The notes beneath the pieces were generated by a model. It searched no databases and was not told the origin of the DNA. It saw nothing but the letters and a program-made list of their open reading frames with translations. A stretch of 11,700 bases of DNA from an uncultured Clostridia bacterium (GTDB taxonomy: Bacteria > Bacillota > Clostridia > Oscillospirales > Ruminococcaceae): assembly GCA_937891895.1 (NCBI GenBank), contig CALATN010000057.1, positions 1 through 11,700 on the forward strand, in the 5' to 3' direction. A program made the position numbers and the translations under genes. Positions 1 to 6,293 of the stretch are shown one piece after another. The first letter of the stretch is position 1. Each line of letters opens with the position of its first letter.

Positions 1-1747
1 TACGCATTCTCTTCTTGCCTTCCTTCTGCTTTTCCAGCAGCTTCTTCTTACGGGTAATATCACCGCCGTAGCACTTGGCAAGCACGTCCTTGCGCATTGC
101 CTTGACCGTCTCGCGGGCAATGATTTTGGAGCCGATCGCCGCCTGAATGGGCACCTCGAAAAGCTGACGAGGAATGTTGTCCTTCAGCTTTTCGGCAATT
201 CTTCTCGCACGTGCATAAGCATTGTCAGCGTGAACAATAAAGGAAAGTGCGTCCACAATGTCGCCGTTAAGCATAATGTCAAGCTTCACAAGCTTGGACG
301 GCATATATCCCAGCATCTCATAGTCAAATGAAGCGTAACCCTTTGTACGGGATTTCAGTGCATCAAAGAAATCGTAAACAATTTCATTCAGCGGAAGCTC
401 ATAGTGAAGCTCAACACGGGTTTCGTCAAGGTACTTCATATCCTTGAAAATACCGCGTCTGCCCTGACAAAGCTCCATAATGTTGCCAACGTAATCACTC
501 GGCGAAAGGATAGAAGCCTTAACCATAGGCTCCTCCGCAGAAGCAATAACTGCCGTGTCAGGATAGTTTGTCGGATTGTCAATATAAACCGTTTCGCCGT
601 TTGTAAGGTTAACCTTGAAAATAACCGACGGAGCAGTTGTGATAAGGTCAAGATTGAACTCACGCTCAAGACGTTCCTGAATAATTTCCATGTGGAGCAA
701 CCCAAGGAAGCCGCAGCGGAAACCAAATCCAAGTGCAACCGAGGTTTCAGGCTCAAAGGAAAGGGAAGCGTCATTAAGCTGAAGCTTGTCAAGTGCGTCA
801 CGCAGGTCGCCGTAGCGTGCACCGTCAGCAGGATAAATACCGCTGAACACCATCGGGTTTACTTCACGGTAGCCTGGAAGCGCCTCATCGCAAGGATTTT
901 CCGCATCAGTAACCGTGTCACCAACCTTTGTGTCGCCGATATATTTGATAGAAGCGGTAATGTAACCAACCTCGCCCGAGTGAAGCATACCAGCATTAAC
1001 GTGGTCAGTTGCACCCATATAACCTGTTTCAACAACCGTAAACTCAGCGCCCGTAGCCATAAGCTTGATTTTCTGACCAATTTTAACCTCGCCGTCAAGT
1101 ACACGGACGTAAATGATAACGCCCTTGTAGCTGTCATAGAAACAGTCGAAAATCAGTGCCTTCAGCGGCTTGTCATTGTCACCCTTAGGACAAGGAATGT
1201 CAGTAACAACCCTTTCAAGCACTTCCTCAATGTTGGTGCCCATCTTAGCGGAAATTCTCGGTGCGTCCATAGCAGGAATACCGATAATGTTTTCCACTTC
1301 GTTGCAGACACGGTCAGGGTCAGCGGAAGGCAGGTCGATTTTATTTACAACAGGCATAACCTCAAGGTCATTTTCGATTGCAAGATAAGTGTTTGCAAGA
1401 GTCTGCGCCTCAATACCCTGAGATGCGTCAACAATAAGAATTGCACCCTCACAAGCAACAAGCGAACGGGAAACCTCATAGTTGAAGTCAACGTGACCCG
1501 GGGTGTCAATAAGATTGAAAACGTAGTCATTGCCGTCCTTTGCCTTGTAGTTAAGACGTACAGCACGAGCCTTTATAGTAATGCCACGCTCACGTTCAAT
1601 GTCCATATTGTCAAGAAGCTGATCCTCCATGTCACGCTTAGCAACAGTGGAAGTAAGCTCAAGAATACGGTCAGCAAGAGTAGACTTGCCGTGGTCAATG
1701 TGAGCAATAATACAGAAGTTACGGATATTTTCCTGATTGTAAGACAA
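1..1747 (-). CDS. lepA: Elongation factor 4 (LepA), C-terminus cut by window edge
   Basis: Ribosome-associated translational GTPase that acts on stalled or mis-translocated ribosomes and on ribosome biogenesis. About 582 residues are visible, and the family is about 600, so only roughly the last 20 are missing. Visible GTPase motifs are HIDHGKST (residues 16-23), DTPGHVDFN (81-89) and NKID (135-138). The last visible stretch, RKDVLAKCYGGD followed by a Lys-rich helix, is the LepA-specific C-terminal tail and separates it from EF-G. The start is a TTG at 1745-1747: the protein then begins (M)SYNQENIRNF as in other LepA proteins, and AAAGGAAG lies 7-8 bases upstream. No ATG in this frame fits better. 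It has its own promoter and diverges from the membrane protein gene at 1881. Family assignment is certain; the TTG start is well supported. Confidence 0.97.
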   Translation of the reverse strand, partial: MSYNQENIRNFCIIAHIDHGKSTLADRILELTSTVAKRDMEDQLLDNMDIERERGITIKARAVRLNYKAKDGNDYVFNLIDTPGHVDFNYEVSRSLVACEGAILIVDASQGIEAQTLANTYLAIENDLEVMPVVNKIDLPSADPDRVCNEVENIIGIPAMDAPRISAKMGTNIEEVLERVVTDIPCPKGDNDKPLKALIFDCFYDSYKGVIIYVRVLDGEVKIGQKIKLMATGAEFTVVETGYMGATDHVNAGMLHSGEVGYITASIKYIGDTKVGDTVTDAENPCDEALPGYREVNPMVFSGIYPADGARYGDLRDALDKLQLNDASLSFEPETSVALGFGFRCGFLGLLHMEIIQERLEREFNLDLITTAPSVIFKVNLTNGETVYIDNPTNYPDTAVIASAEEPMVKASILSPSDYVGNIMELCQGRRGIFKDMKYLDETRVELHYELPLNEIVYDFFDALKSRTKGYASFDYEMLGYMPSKLVKLDIMLNGDIVDALSFIVHADNAYARARRIAEKLKDNIPRQLFEVPIQAAIGSKIIARETVKAMRKDVLAKCYGGDITRKKKLLEKQKEGKKRMR

Positions 1748-1788
1748 GATAACACTTCCTTTGTGAATTAATGTGCCAAATCCTAAAT

Positions 1789-1817
1789 ATTATAGCACAA
1801 AACAGCGCTGTTGTAAA
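1789..1817 (-). promoter_or_regulatory. Promoter of lepA
   Basis: Read on the minus strand, TTTACA (1817-1812), a 17-base spacer and TATAAT (1794-1789) form a near-consensus housekeeping-sigma promoter. It lies about 40 bases upstream of the TTG start of lepA. Its -35 is only 14 bases from the -35 of the divergent promoter at 1832. Confidence 0.8.
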
Positions 1818-1831
1818 GAATTTTTTTCGGT

Positions 1832-1860
1832 TTGACTCGGAGCGGGTGTAATGGTATAAT
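1832..1860 (+). promoter_or_regulatory. Promoter of the 1881 membrane protein gene
   Basis: TTGACT (1832-1837), a 17-base spacer and TATAAT (1855-1860), with TG at 1852-1853 making an extended -10. The expected transcript start is around 1867, just before the ribosome binding site, so the 5' leader is very short. Confidence 0.85.
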
Positions 1861-1880
1861 GTAGAAGAAGAGGTGATGTA

Positions 1881-2396
1881 ATGAAAAGAATACCATACAT
1901 ATATATAATTCTCTGGCCGTATGTAACTTATCTGACTTTAAACTTGATTCTGGAAAAGTTTTCTATGAATCAGCAGGGGATTATTATGATGCTTGTTGCC
2001 GTTGCAGTTTATTCTTTGATTGCAGCCGGCGCTATGATATCGGGAATGGTTATTTCAACATTCAAGCTTTCGGTGAAGGAAGCCTCCATATGGAATCTGA
2101 TTATAAAGCTTCTGCATCTTCCTGCCCACGCAGCCTGTTTTCTTCTTTTCTGCGGAATGATGAATCCGTTTCTTATGCTTTTAAGCTGGCTGCCTGCCAT
2201 TGCAAGCATTCCATTGCAATTTGTGTCAGCTACAACAAATGTGGGCACCTGCATAAACTGTCGTAAAAATAAAAAGATGGAAACTAAAACCGTAGTAATA
2301 TTTGCATTGCTGTCGTATTTATATATAATTGATATCATAATTGCTGTAATACAGGTTGTTTTGATTTGCCGAAAAAAAGAAGCCACGTCCGAATAA
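1881..2396 (+). CDS. Multi-pass membrane protein of unknown function
   Basis: Not recognised. The 171-residue product is strongly hydrophobic, with probable membrane segments near residues 6-24, 33-59, 78-92, 95-115 and 137-163, so four or five passes. A short Lys/Arg-rich loop with two Cys (CINCRKNKK, 124-132) lies between the last two, and the protein ends in a charged tail (CRKKEATSE). No catalytic motif or transporter signature was seen. The ATG is chosen because GAGGTGATG lies directly upstream and a consensus promoter precedes it. It is a single-gene unit: lepA diverges on one side, and on the other a convergent gene shares its terminator hairpin. The TAA stop lies inside the loop of that hairpin. 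The gene is surely real, given its promoter, RBS and coherent topology; function is unknown. Confidence 0.8.
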   Translation: MKRIPYIYIILWPYVTYLTLNLILEKFSMNQQGIIMMLVAVAVYSLIAAGAMISGMVISTFKLSVKEASIWNLIIKLLHLPAHAACFLLFCGMMNPFLMLLSWLPAIASIPLQFVSATTNVGTCINCRKNKKMETKTVVIFALLSYLYIIDIIIAVIQVVLICRKKEATSE

Positions 2397-2405
2397 GACG
2401 TGGCT
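2371..2405 (-). terminator. Shared Rho-independent terminator, strongest for the minus strand
   Basis: A perfect 9-bp stem, AGCCACGTC (2381-2389) with GACGTGGCT (2397-2405), and a 7-base loop. On the minus strand it is followed by T, C and seven Ts (2378-2372), a classic terminator 14 bases past the stop at 2419. On the plus strand only TT follows the 3' arm before CGC, so termination of the 1881 gene is probably weaker. The loop contains the stop codon of the plus-strand gene. Confidence 0.85.
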
Positions 2406-2418
2406 TTCGCATATTCAA

Positions 2419-2643
2419 TTAAAGACCGAGCTTGCCGAGAAGACCGCCAACCTTGTCCTTTACGTCGTCAACGGAAATCTTTGCTTTAACGCCGTCAACA
2501 ACCTTGTTAATCTGGTCATCAGGAAGGTCAACACCGATAACCTTTTCAATTGCCTTTACAGGGTCAGCCTTGAAGTCAGCCGCAAAGTTTTCGTCATTCT
2601 TAACCTTCTCAACAATTTCTTCGATTTTAGCCTTGATATCCAT
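2419..2643 (-). CDS. Small acidic helical protein resembling an NHLP/Nif11-type leader domain
   Basis: A 74-residue protein, probably cytosolic, with no signal peptide or membrane segment. Residues 17-44 contain DENFAADFKADP, then a helix, then a glycine-hydrophobic-LPDD turn (G37-D43). This layout, with a Phe-rich helix, DPxxA and GvxLP, is that of nitrile-hydratase-like leader peptides (NHLP) and Nif11 leaders of RiPP precursors. The tail (GGLLGKLGL) is Gly/Leu-rich and has no Cys, Ser or Thr, so it is not an obvious lantibiotic or thiazole core. The ATG at 2643 is chosen over an upstream in-frame ATG (2724) because AAAGAGGT lies 7 bases before it and a promoter (2690-2718) covers the longer version. 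No modification enzyme is nearby. It may be a stand-alone small protein family; the leader similarity is pattern recognition only. Confidence 0.8.
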   Translation of the reverse strand: MDIKAKIEEIVEKVKNDENFAADFKADPVKAIEKVIGVDLPDDQINKVVDGVKAKISVDDVKDKVGGLLGKLGL

Positions 2644-2689
2644 AGTAAGTACCTCTTTCCGATTATTTGCCACAAATGGCTCTGAAAAT

Positions 2690-2718
2690 ATTATAGCATA
2701 CTTTAGGGTGATTTGCAA
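2690..2718 (-). promoter_or_regulatory. Promoter of the 74-residue protein gene
   Basis: On the minus strand, TTGCAA (2718-2713), a 17-base spacer and TATAAT (2695-2690), with TGC directly before the -10 (extended -10). It lies between the NUDIX stop (2729) and the ATG at 2643, and decides against the longer upstream start. Confidence 0.8.
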
Positions 2719-2728
2719 GAGCAATCAT

Positions 2729-3193
2729 TTAATCTGTACATTCGGGGTCGCCGACTTCTTCGTTTCCGAGATAGCATTTATACGGCTTGCCCTCATAGTA
2801 ATTCATAATCTGCCGCCTTAATTTTGACGGGTACAGCGGCAGCGTGTTGAGCACATTAATATCCAGCCACTCAATTCCAACCTGATTAGTGTCGCTGTGC
2901 AGCTCAGCATTCGGCAATTCACCAATATATTCGCAAGCGAAAATCAAATCAACACGGTGAAAATCTTCGCCGTGAACGCCTTCTATAACAAAGAGCAATT
3001 CCTTGCATTTTACGGCAATGCCCAATTCTTCTGCAATTTCACGGCAAACCGCTTCAGGCAGGGTTTCTTCTGACTCCTGACCGCCTCCGGGCATTATGTA
3101 CCATTCCTCGTTTCCGTCGCTGATTTTGATTGCAGCCATCTTACCGTCCTTGATGATAAGCGCCTTTGCGGAATTGCGTATTTCACGTTCCAT
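2729..3193 (-). CDS. NUDIX hydrolase
   Basis: A 154-residue NUDIX-fold pyrophosphohydrolase, the superfamily that cleaves nucleoside diphosphates linked to another moiety X. A complete Nudix box is visible: G37, five residues, E43, seven residues, then REIAEELGI (51-59). The glutamates E52, E55 and E56 are the expected Mg2+ ligands. WYIMPGGG (31-38) precedes it and a typical EWL (108-110) follows. No extra domain is present, so the substrate cannot be assigned. The ATG at 3193 is used because AAGGAG lies 8 bases upstream; reading further upstream in frame runs through the tRNA gene and its terminator and is not credible. The gene begins right after the tRNA terminator without an obvious strong promoter, so it may depend on read-through or a weak promoter inside the terminator. 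The small protein gene follows after 85 bases with its own promoter. Confidence 0.93.
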   Translation of the reverse strand: MEREIRNSAKALIIKDGKMAAIKISDGNEEWYIMPGGGQESEETLPEAVCREIAEELGIAVKCKELLFVIEGVHGEDFHRVDLIFACEYIGELPNAELHSDTNQVGIEWLDINVLNTLPLYPSKLRRQIMNYYEGKPYKCYLGNEEVGDPECTD

Positions 3194-3217
3194 CTGACTC
3201 ACTCCTTGTATGTAAAT

Positions 3218-3252
3218 AAAAAATCCGTCCCTCACTATTGCAAGGAACGGAT
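3218..3252 (-). terminator. Terminator of the tRNA-Arg gene
   Basis: Read on the minus strand, ATCCGTTCCT (3252-3243), a 10-base loop and AGGGACGGAT (3232-3223) form a 10-bp stem with one G-T pair, followed by a run of Ts. It begins five bases after the CCA end of the tRNA, so it is the primary transcript end for the tRNA. It is also the leader of the NUDIX gene. Confidence 0.88.
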
Positions 3253-3257
3253 ATTGT

Positions 3258-3334
3258 TGGTGCGCTGCAAGGGACTCGAACCCCTGACCTACTGGTTCGT
3301 AGCCAGTCACTCTATCCAGCTGAGCTAGCAACGC
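3258..3334 (-). tRNA. tRNA-Arg, anticodon ACG
   Basis: 77 nt including an encoded CCA (3260-3258). The acceptor stem pairs GCGTTGC with GCAGCGC (one G-U pair) and the discriminator base is A. The D-arm (AGCTCAGCTGGATAGAGT), the anticodon stem ACTGG/CCAGT around loop CTACGAA, and a T-arm with GGTTCGAGTCC are all intact. The anticodon ACG reads CGU-type arginine codons and is normally edited to ICG by the TadA deaminase, which would allow CGU/CGC/CGA decoding. It has its own consensus promoter and terminator, so it is a single-gene transcription unit between the GH18 and NUDIX genes. Confidence 0.97.
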
Positions 3335-3372
3335 TTCAATCAACGCATTTTATTATATCACAATGATTGAAG
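3334..3372. repeat. 9-bp inverted repeat around the tRNA promoter -10
   Basis: CTTCAATCA (3334-3342) and its exact complement TGATTGAAG (3364-3372) are 21 bases apart and bracket the -10 (3352-3357). One arm lies in the promoter spacer; the other covers the short 5' leader down to the first base of the tRNA. It could be an operator or chance; nothing else marks it. Confidence 0.5.
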
Positions 3373-3380
3373 CTTGTCAA
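3352..3380 (-). promoter_or_regulatory. Promoter of the tRNA-Arg gene
   Basis: A perfect-consensus promoter on the minus strand: TTGACA (3380-3375), a 17-base spacer and TATAAT (3357-3352), with TGA immediately before the -10. The expected start lies about 10 bases before the mature tRNA 5' end. Confidence 0.9.
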
Positions 3381-3400
3381 GCCCTTTTTAGAATTTTTTT

Positions 3401-4687
3401 TCAGGGGTACAACTTCTCAATGTTGAACAGGTTGTTCAGCAGCAGATAATTCTGTCTGAAAGGCCGCATCAGGTTCCAGTAACCACAGCCCAGTATCTGC
3501 TTTTCCGAAACAAGCCAATACTTCTCATTCATACTCCGCACATCGTCGAACCATACAACGTGCGCTGCTCCTTCGGGGTCTGTGTAATAAAAATACGGAC
3601 TCTGCGCCTGTTCATCATAAAGTATTTCACTTCCTTTAGCAAGCGCCAGCCGTACCGCATTCACATTCCCGATTGTAACAGCCTTGCTTTCACCACGTAC
3701 AAACGGCAGCTTCCAGTTATAGCCGTAATTGGGAATACCCAGAAAAATCTTGTCATCATCAATTTCAGTAAGCGCATAATCCAGCACCTTATGTACATTA
3801 GGTAAAGGTGCAACAGCCATCGGCGGTCCGTAAGCGTAACCCCACTCATAAGTCATAAGAAACACAAAATCCGCAACCGCACCCAAAGCGGAGTAATCGT
3901 GCGCCTCATATAGCAACCCCGATTGTTCATCCGAAGTCTTGGGTGCAAGGTCAACGTGCAGAATCAAACCCGCCTCGTGAAGTCTGCGTGAAGCGTTGCT
4001 GACAAAAGCAGTAAATCCATTGCGGTACTGCGGAGGTATGTACTCCATATCAATATCAAGTCCCTGCGCATTCTTGCGCTTGATAACCTCAATCAGATTT
4101 GTAAGAACAATATTCTGAAAATCCGTGTCAGTAACAATCCTCTCAATCTTTGCAGAATTAAACGTGCCATCCTGATTTATGCTGGTAAGGCTAATAAAAA
4201 CAACCGTGCGGAATTCGTGAGCAATTGGAATAAGTTCATCATCGAGCGGCTCGATTATTGTTCCGTCATCATTGAAGCCGTAACCGAATAATATTAAATA
4301 TGTAAGATATGGAAGTGCCGCACGGAATGTATCTCTGTTTATGTAATCATAAGCAAAACCACTTGTGCGTATGCTTTTTTCAGGAGCATTTTCATATTTG
4401 ATAACAATCTGTGTTCCGACGGGAATATTGTCAGTACCAATTATGAGCGGGTTGTTTCTATACAATTGCAATACATCAGTTCCGTATGCCGAAGCAACAG
4501 AAAAAAGTGAGTCTCCCGACCTGAAGGTGTGAACAATCTCAGGCTTCAGAATAAGAAGTGCCTGCCCTGTGACAAGCCGTCCGTCGGAATAAAGTGAGTT
4601 GTCGGTAATAAGCCGTTGATTGGATATATTGTATTTTTCGGCAATTGATGAAACGGTGTCACCTTGTCTGACCAAGTAAATGTCCAA
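3401..4687 (-). CDS. LysM-LysM-GH18 glycosidase, spore cortex-lytic SleL/YaaH type
   Basis: A 428-residue peptidoglycan-binding glycoside hydrolase. Two LysM modules lie at about residues 2-48 (YLVRQGDTVSSIAEKYN) and 51-97 (HTFRSGDSLFSVASAYG). A GH18 barrel runs from about 107 to 424 with the catalytic motif LDIDMEY (210-216, E215 the acid), MTYEWG (278-283) and the closing GYWNL (402-406). Members of this type hydrolyse N-acetylglucosamine linkages in spore cortex peptidoglycan. The absence of a signal peptide fits a protein placed in the spore coat by the mother cell. The first Asp of the general DxxDxDxE motif is Gln (208). The start is a TTG at 4687: GGAGGG lies six bases upstream, and the protein then begins (M)DIYLVRQGD; an ATG 14 codons earlier has no comparable RBS and would cover this one. 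It diverges from the zinc-ribbon gene. Spore role is inferred from architecture. Confidence 0.93.
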   Translation of the reverse strand: MDIYLVRQGDTVSSIAEKYNISNQRLITDNSLYSDGRLVTGQALLILKPEIVHTFRSGDSLFSVASAYGTDVLQLYRNNPLIIGTDNIPVGTQIVIKYENAPEKSIRTSGFAYDYINRDTFRAALPYLTYLILFGYGFNDDGTIIEPLDDELIPIAHEFRTVVFISLTSINQDGTFNSAKIERIVTDTDFQNIVLTNLIEVIKRKNAQGLDIDMEYIPPQYRNGFTAFVSNASRRLHEAGLILHVDLAPKTSDEQSGLLYEAHDYSALGAVADFVFLMTYEWGYAYGPPMAVAPLPNVHKVLDYALTEIDDDKIFLGIPNYGYNWKLPFVRGESKAVTIGNVNAVRLALAKGSEILYDEQAQSPYFYYTDPEGAAHVVWFDDVRSMNEKYWLVSEKQILGCGYWNLMRPFRQNYLLLNNLFNIEKLYP

Positions 4688-4711
4688 ATCTTTCCCTCCA
4701 ATCTGATAATT

Positions 4712-4800
4712 ATATAGTATATGTGTCAAAAATGCAGAAAATAATCAACATTTGAATTAAATTTATGTTGCATTTATGAAAAAATAGTGATATACTATAT
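4712..4800. repeat. Mirrored 11-bp element in the divergent promoter region
   Basis: ATATACTATAT occurs on the plus strand at 4790-4800, where it contains the -10 of the zinc-ribbon gene, and exactly on the minus strand at 4722-4712, where it offers a TATACT (4721-4716) for the GH18 gene. The GH18 side lacks a recognisable -35, so that promoter is weak or uses another sigma factor. The rest of this gap is AT-rich and holds nothing else recognised. Confidence 0.5.
4768..4796 (+). promoter_or_regulatory. Promoter of the zinc-ribbon membrane protein gene
   Basis: TTGCAT (4768-4773), a 17-base spacer and TATACT (4791-4796), with TGA just before the -10. Transcription would start near 4803, about 48 bases before the chosen ATG. 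Confidence 0.75.
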
Positions 4801-4850
4801 GTGATTATTATTTTTCGTTTGGAAGAAATTATTTTGCAGGGGGAATGGTT

Positions 4851-6101
4851 ATGGCAGAAAAGGTTATGAATATAGTCAGGTGTCCTGTTTGTAAAAATTC
4901 TTATGAAAGTTCTGAGCAGATCTGTAAGTGTCCTGTGTGCGGACATGCAGAAAATGCGAAGGTGCTTGTTGCAAAGACTAAGATAGCGTCGGCAGAAACG
5001 GATGTAACAGTATACAGAATGATGGCCTCGGCAGATGCTTATTTCGCAAAGAAAAGCTATGACGAAGCTTATATCGGATACAGTTCTGTTCTTGAAACCG
5101 ACAGAAGCTACCTTAAAGCTTTTTTCAGACGTGAGCTTACAAGTCAGTATCTTATGCTTGAATCTTCATCGGTATATCTCAGCAGTGAAAGCTTCTTTAT
5201 GAAGATGGGGGAAATAAAGGAACGCTTCAGACAGCTTGATCCTGAAGATCCTGAAACACAGAAGCTTCGTCTTATAATGTGCAGGGATATGCTGGATTAT
5301 ATTTCCGTAAGAAGTGATTATGAGCAAAGCTATGCTTCCGCACATAAGAATATGAAAACAGTTGAAGTGTATGTTGCAAATCTCATCCTGTTGTTTGAAT
5401 ATTCGGTTGAAGCAATACATATTCTCGAAGCCTTGTATGAAAATGATAAGAATAAAGAAACGGCATATCTTATTATTGAGTTCTGTTCGCTTGCAATGAA
5501 AATAAGAGGGGTTCTTGTTGCAGGTGCTGAGTATGTGGAAACAATCGAAAAAATGGATGACTACAGTGGAGAAAACAGTGCCAAGAATGTCAGCCGTATA
5601 AAAAGAAGAATGCTTACTCAGGATGAGGAGCTTAATGTCGAAACCAAGCTCGGCTATGCACAAAAGACGAAGAATAACGTTGTTGCAGGTGCGGAAGGCG
5701 AGCTGTATAAAGAGCTTCGTGCCGCTAAGGATGAGTCTGAGAAGCAGGTCAATGAAAAGGTGGAAAACGAGGACAAGAAGCGTGCCGAGTATGAAATGTG
5801 GCGTAAGAACAATGAGCAGGAATACATAAAGGCTGATAAGTTAATGCTTATATGTGATATTGCCGGAAAGGCTTCGGTGATTTTTGCAATCATAATGATT
5901 TCTGTATACTTTATAGAGATGTTTGCGTTTGACAAGACTTTGACAGTAATGCTTGTTACAGGAATATTCTGCATTGCCGCAAGAATTGCACTGGGCTTTG
6001 TAAAAAAAGCAGCCGAGAAAAAGAAAGGCTTCTATGCAAGAGTTATTGAGGGGGATAGCGTAAATATCCGCTCAAACAACTCTAACTTCAAGGAAATATG
6101 A
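4851..6101 (+). CDS. Zinc-ribbon, helical-repeat, two-TM membrane protein of unknown function
   Basis: Not recognised as a named family. The 416-residue product has three parts. An N-terminal zinc ribbon pairs CPVC (11-14) with CPVC-G (27-30), with an extra Cys at 25. A long helical middle (about 50-330) has a TPR-like pair of helices near 55-95 (AYFAKKSYDEAYIGYSSVLE) and a highly charged stretch at 285-330 that could be coiled coil. Two membrane segments lie near 332-356 and 364-384, followed by a basic tail. A zinc-binding, scaffold-like membrane protein facing the cytosol is a reasonable inference; no enzyme motif is visible. The ATG at 4851 is preferred to the one at 4845 because the AGGGGG site is seven bases from 4851 but only one base from 4845. 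It sits directly upstream of the str operon but has separate promoters and looser, AT-richer codon use. Confidence 0.85.
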   Translation: MAEKVMNIVRCPVCKNSYESSEQICKCPVCGHAENAKVLVAKTKIASAETDVTVYRMMASADAYFAKKSYDEAYIGYSSVLETDRSYLKAFFRRELTSQYLMLESSSVYLSSESFFMKMGEIKERFRQLDPEDPETQKLRLIMCRDMLDYISVRSDYEQSYASAHKNMKTVEVYVANLILLFEYSVEAIHILEALYENDKNKETAYLIIEFCSLAMKIRGVLVAGAEYVETIEKMDDYSGENSAKNVSRIKRRMLTQDEELNVETKLGYAQKTKNNVVAGAEGELYKELRAAKDESEKQVNEKVENEDKKRAEYEMWRKNNEQEYIKADKLMLICDIAGKASVIFAIIMISVYFIEMFAFDKTLTVMLVTGIFCIAARIALGFVKKAAEKKKGFYARVIEGDSVNIRSNNSNFKEI

Positions 6102-6134
6102 GCAGCAAAGCCTCGTAATTAACATAATTTTAAT

Positions 6135-6216
6135 AATCCGTTTGTCAGATTATCCATAAATTTACAGTATAAAATTTTTGCTGAAAAATTTGTGAAAAAT
6201 GCTTGACAAACGGATT
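6135..6216. repeat. 13-bp inverted repeat before rpsL, right arm overlapping the -35
   Basis: AATCCGTTTGTCA (6135-6147) and its exact complement TGACAAACGGATT (6204-6216) are separated by 56 AT-rich bases. The right arm includes five of the six bases of the rpsL -35 (6203-6208) and is followed by TTGTTTG. In a transcript coming from the upstream gene it could fold as a long-loop terminator; as DNA it could be a pair of operator half-sites. The stretch 6102-6293 holds no gene. Confidence 0.6.
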
Positions 6217-6231
6217 TTGTTTGTGTATAAT
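6203..6231 (+). promoter_or_regulatory. Promoter of the str operon (rpsL)
   Basis: A perfect-consensus promoter: TTGACA (6203-6208), a 17-base spacer and TATAAT (6226-6231). Transcription would start near 6238, giving a leader of about 55 bases that ends in AAAGGAGAT before the rpsL ATG. Confidence 0.92.
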
Positions 6232-6293
6232 AATCAAGTGTGCGAATGTCAGGTGATATTGCGCGCAGAATATTTGAAGAAAGGAGATAGATT

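Noticed and set aside
404..1771. 455-codon plus-strand ORF opposite lepA
   Set aside because: It is the in-register complement of lepA, has no RBS or family resemblance, and arises from avoidance of TTA/CTA/TCA codons in lepA.
2644..2724. N-terminal extension of the 74-residue protein from an upstream ATG
   Set aside because: The region contains the promoter -10 and the RBS for the ATG at 2643; the extra residues do not resemble the rest of the protein.
3194..3343. N-terminal extension of the NUDIX protein
   Set aside because: It would translate the tRNA-Arg gene and its terminator; the ATG at 3193 has a good RBS.
4724..4729. TTGACA on the minus strand as the -35 of the GH18 gene
   Set aside because: The nearest TATAAT (4714-4709) is only nine bases away, and no -10 exists at the correct distance.
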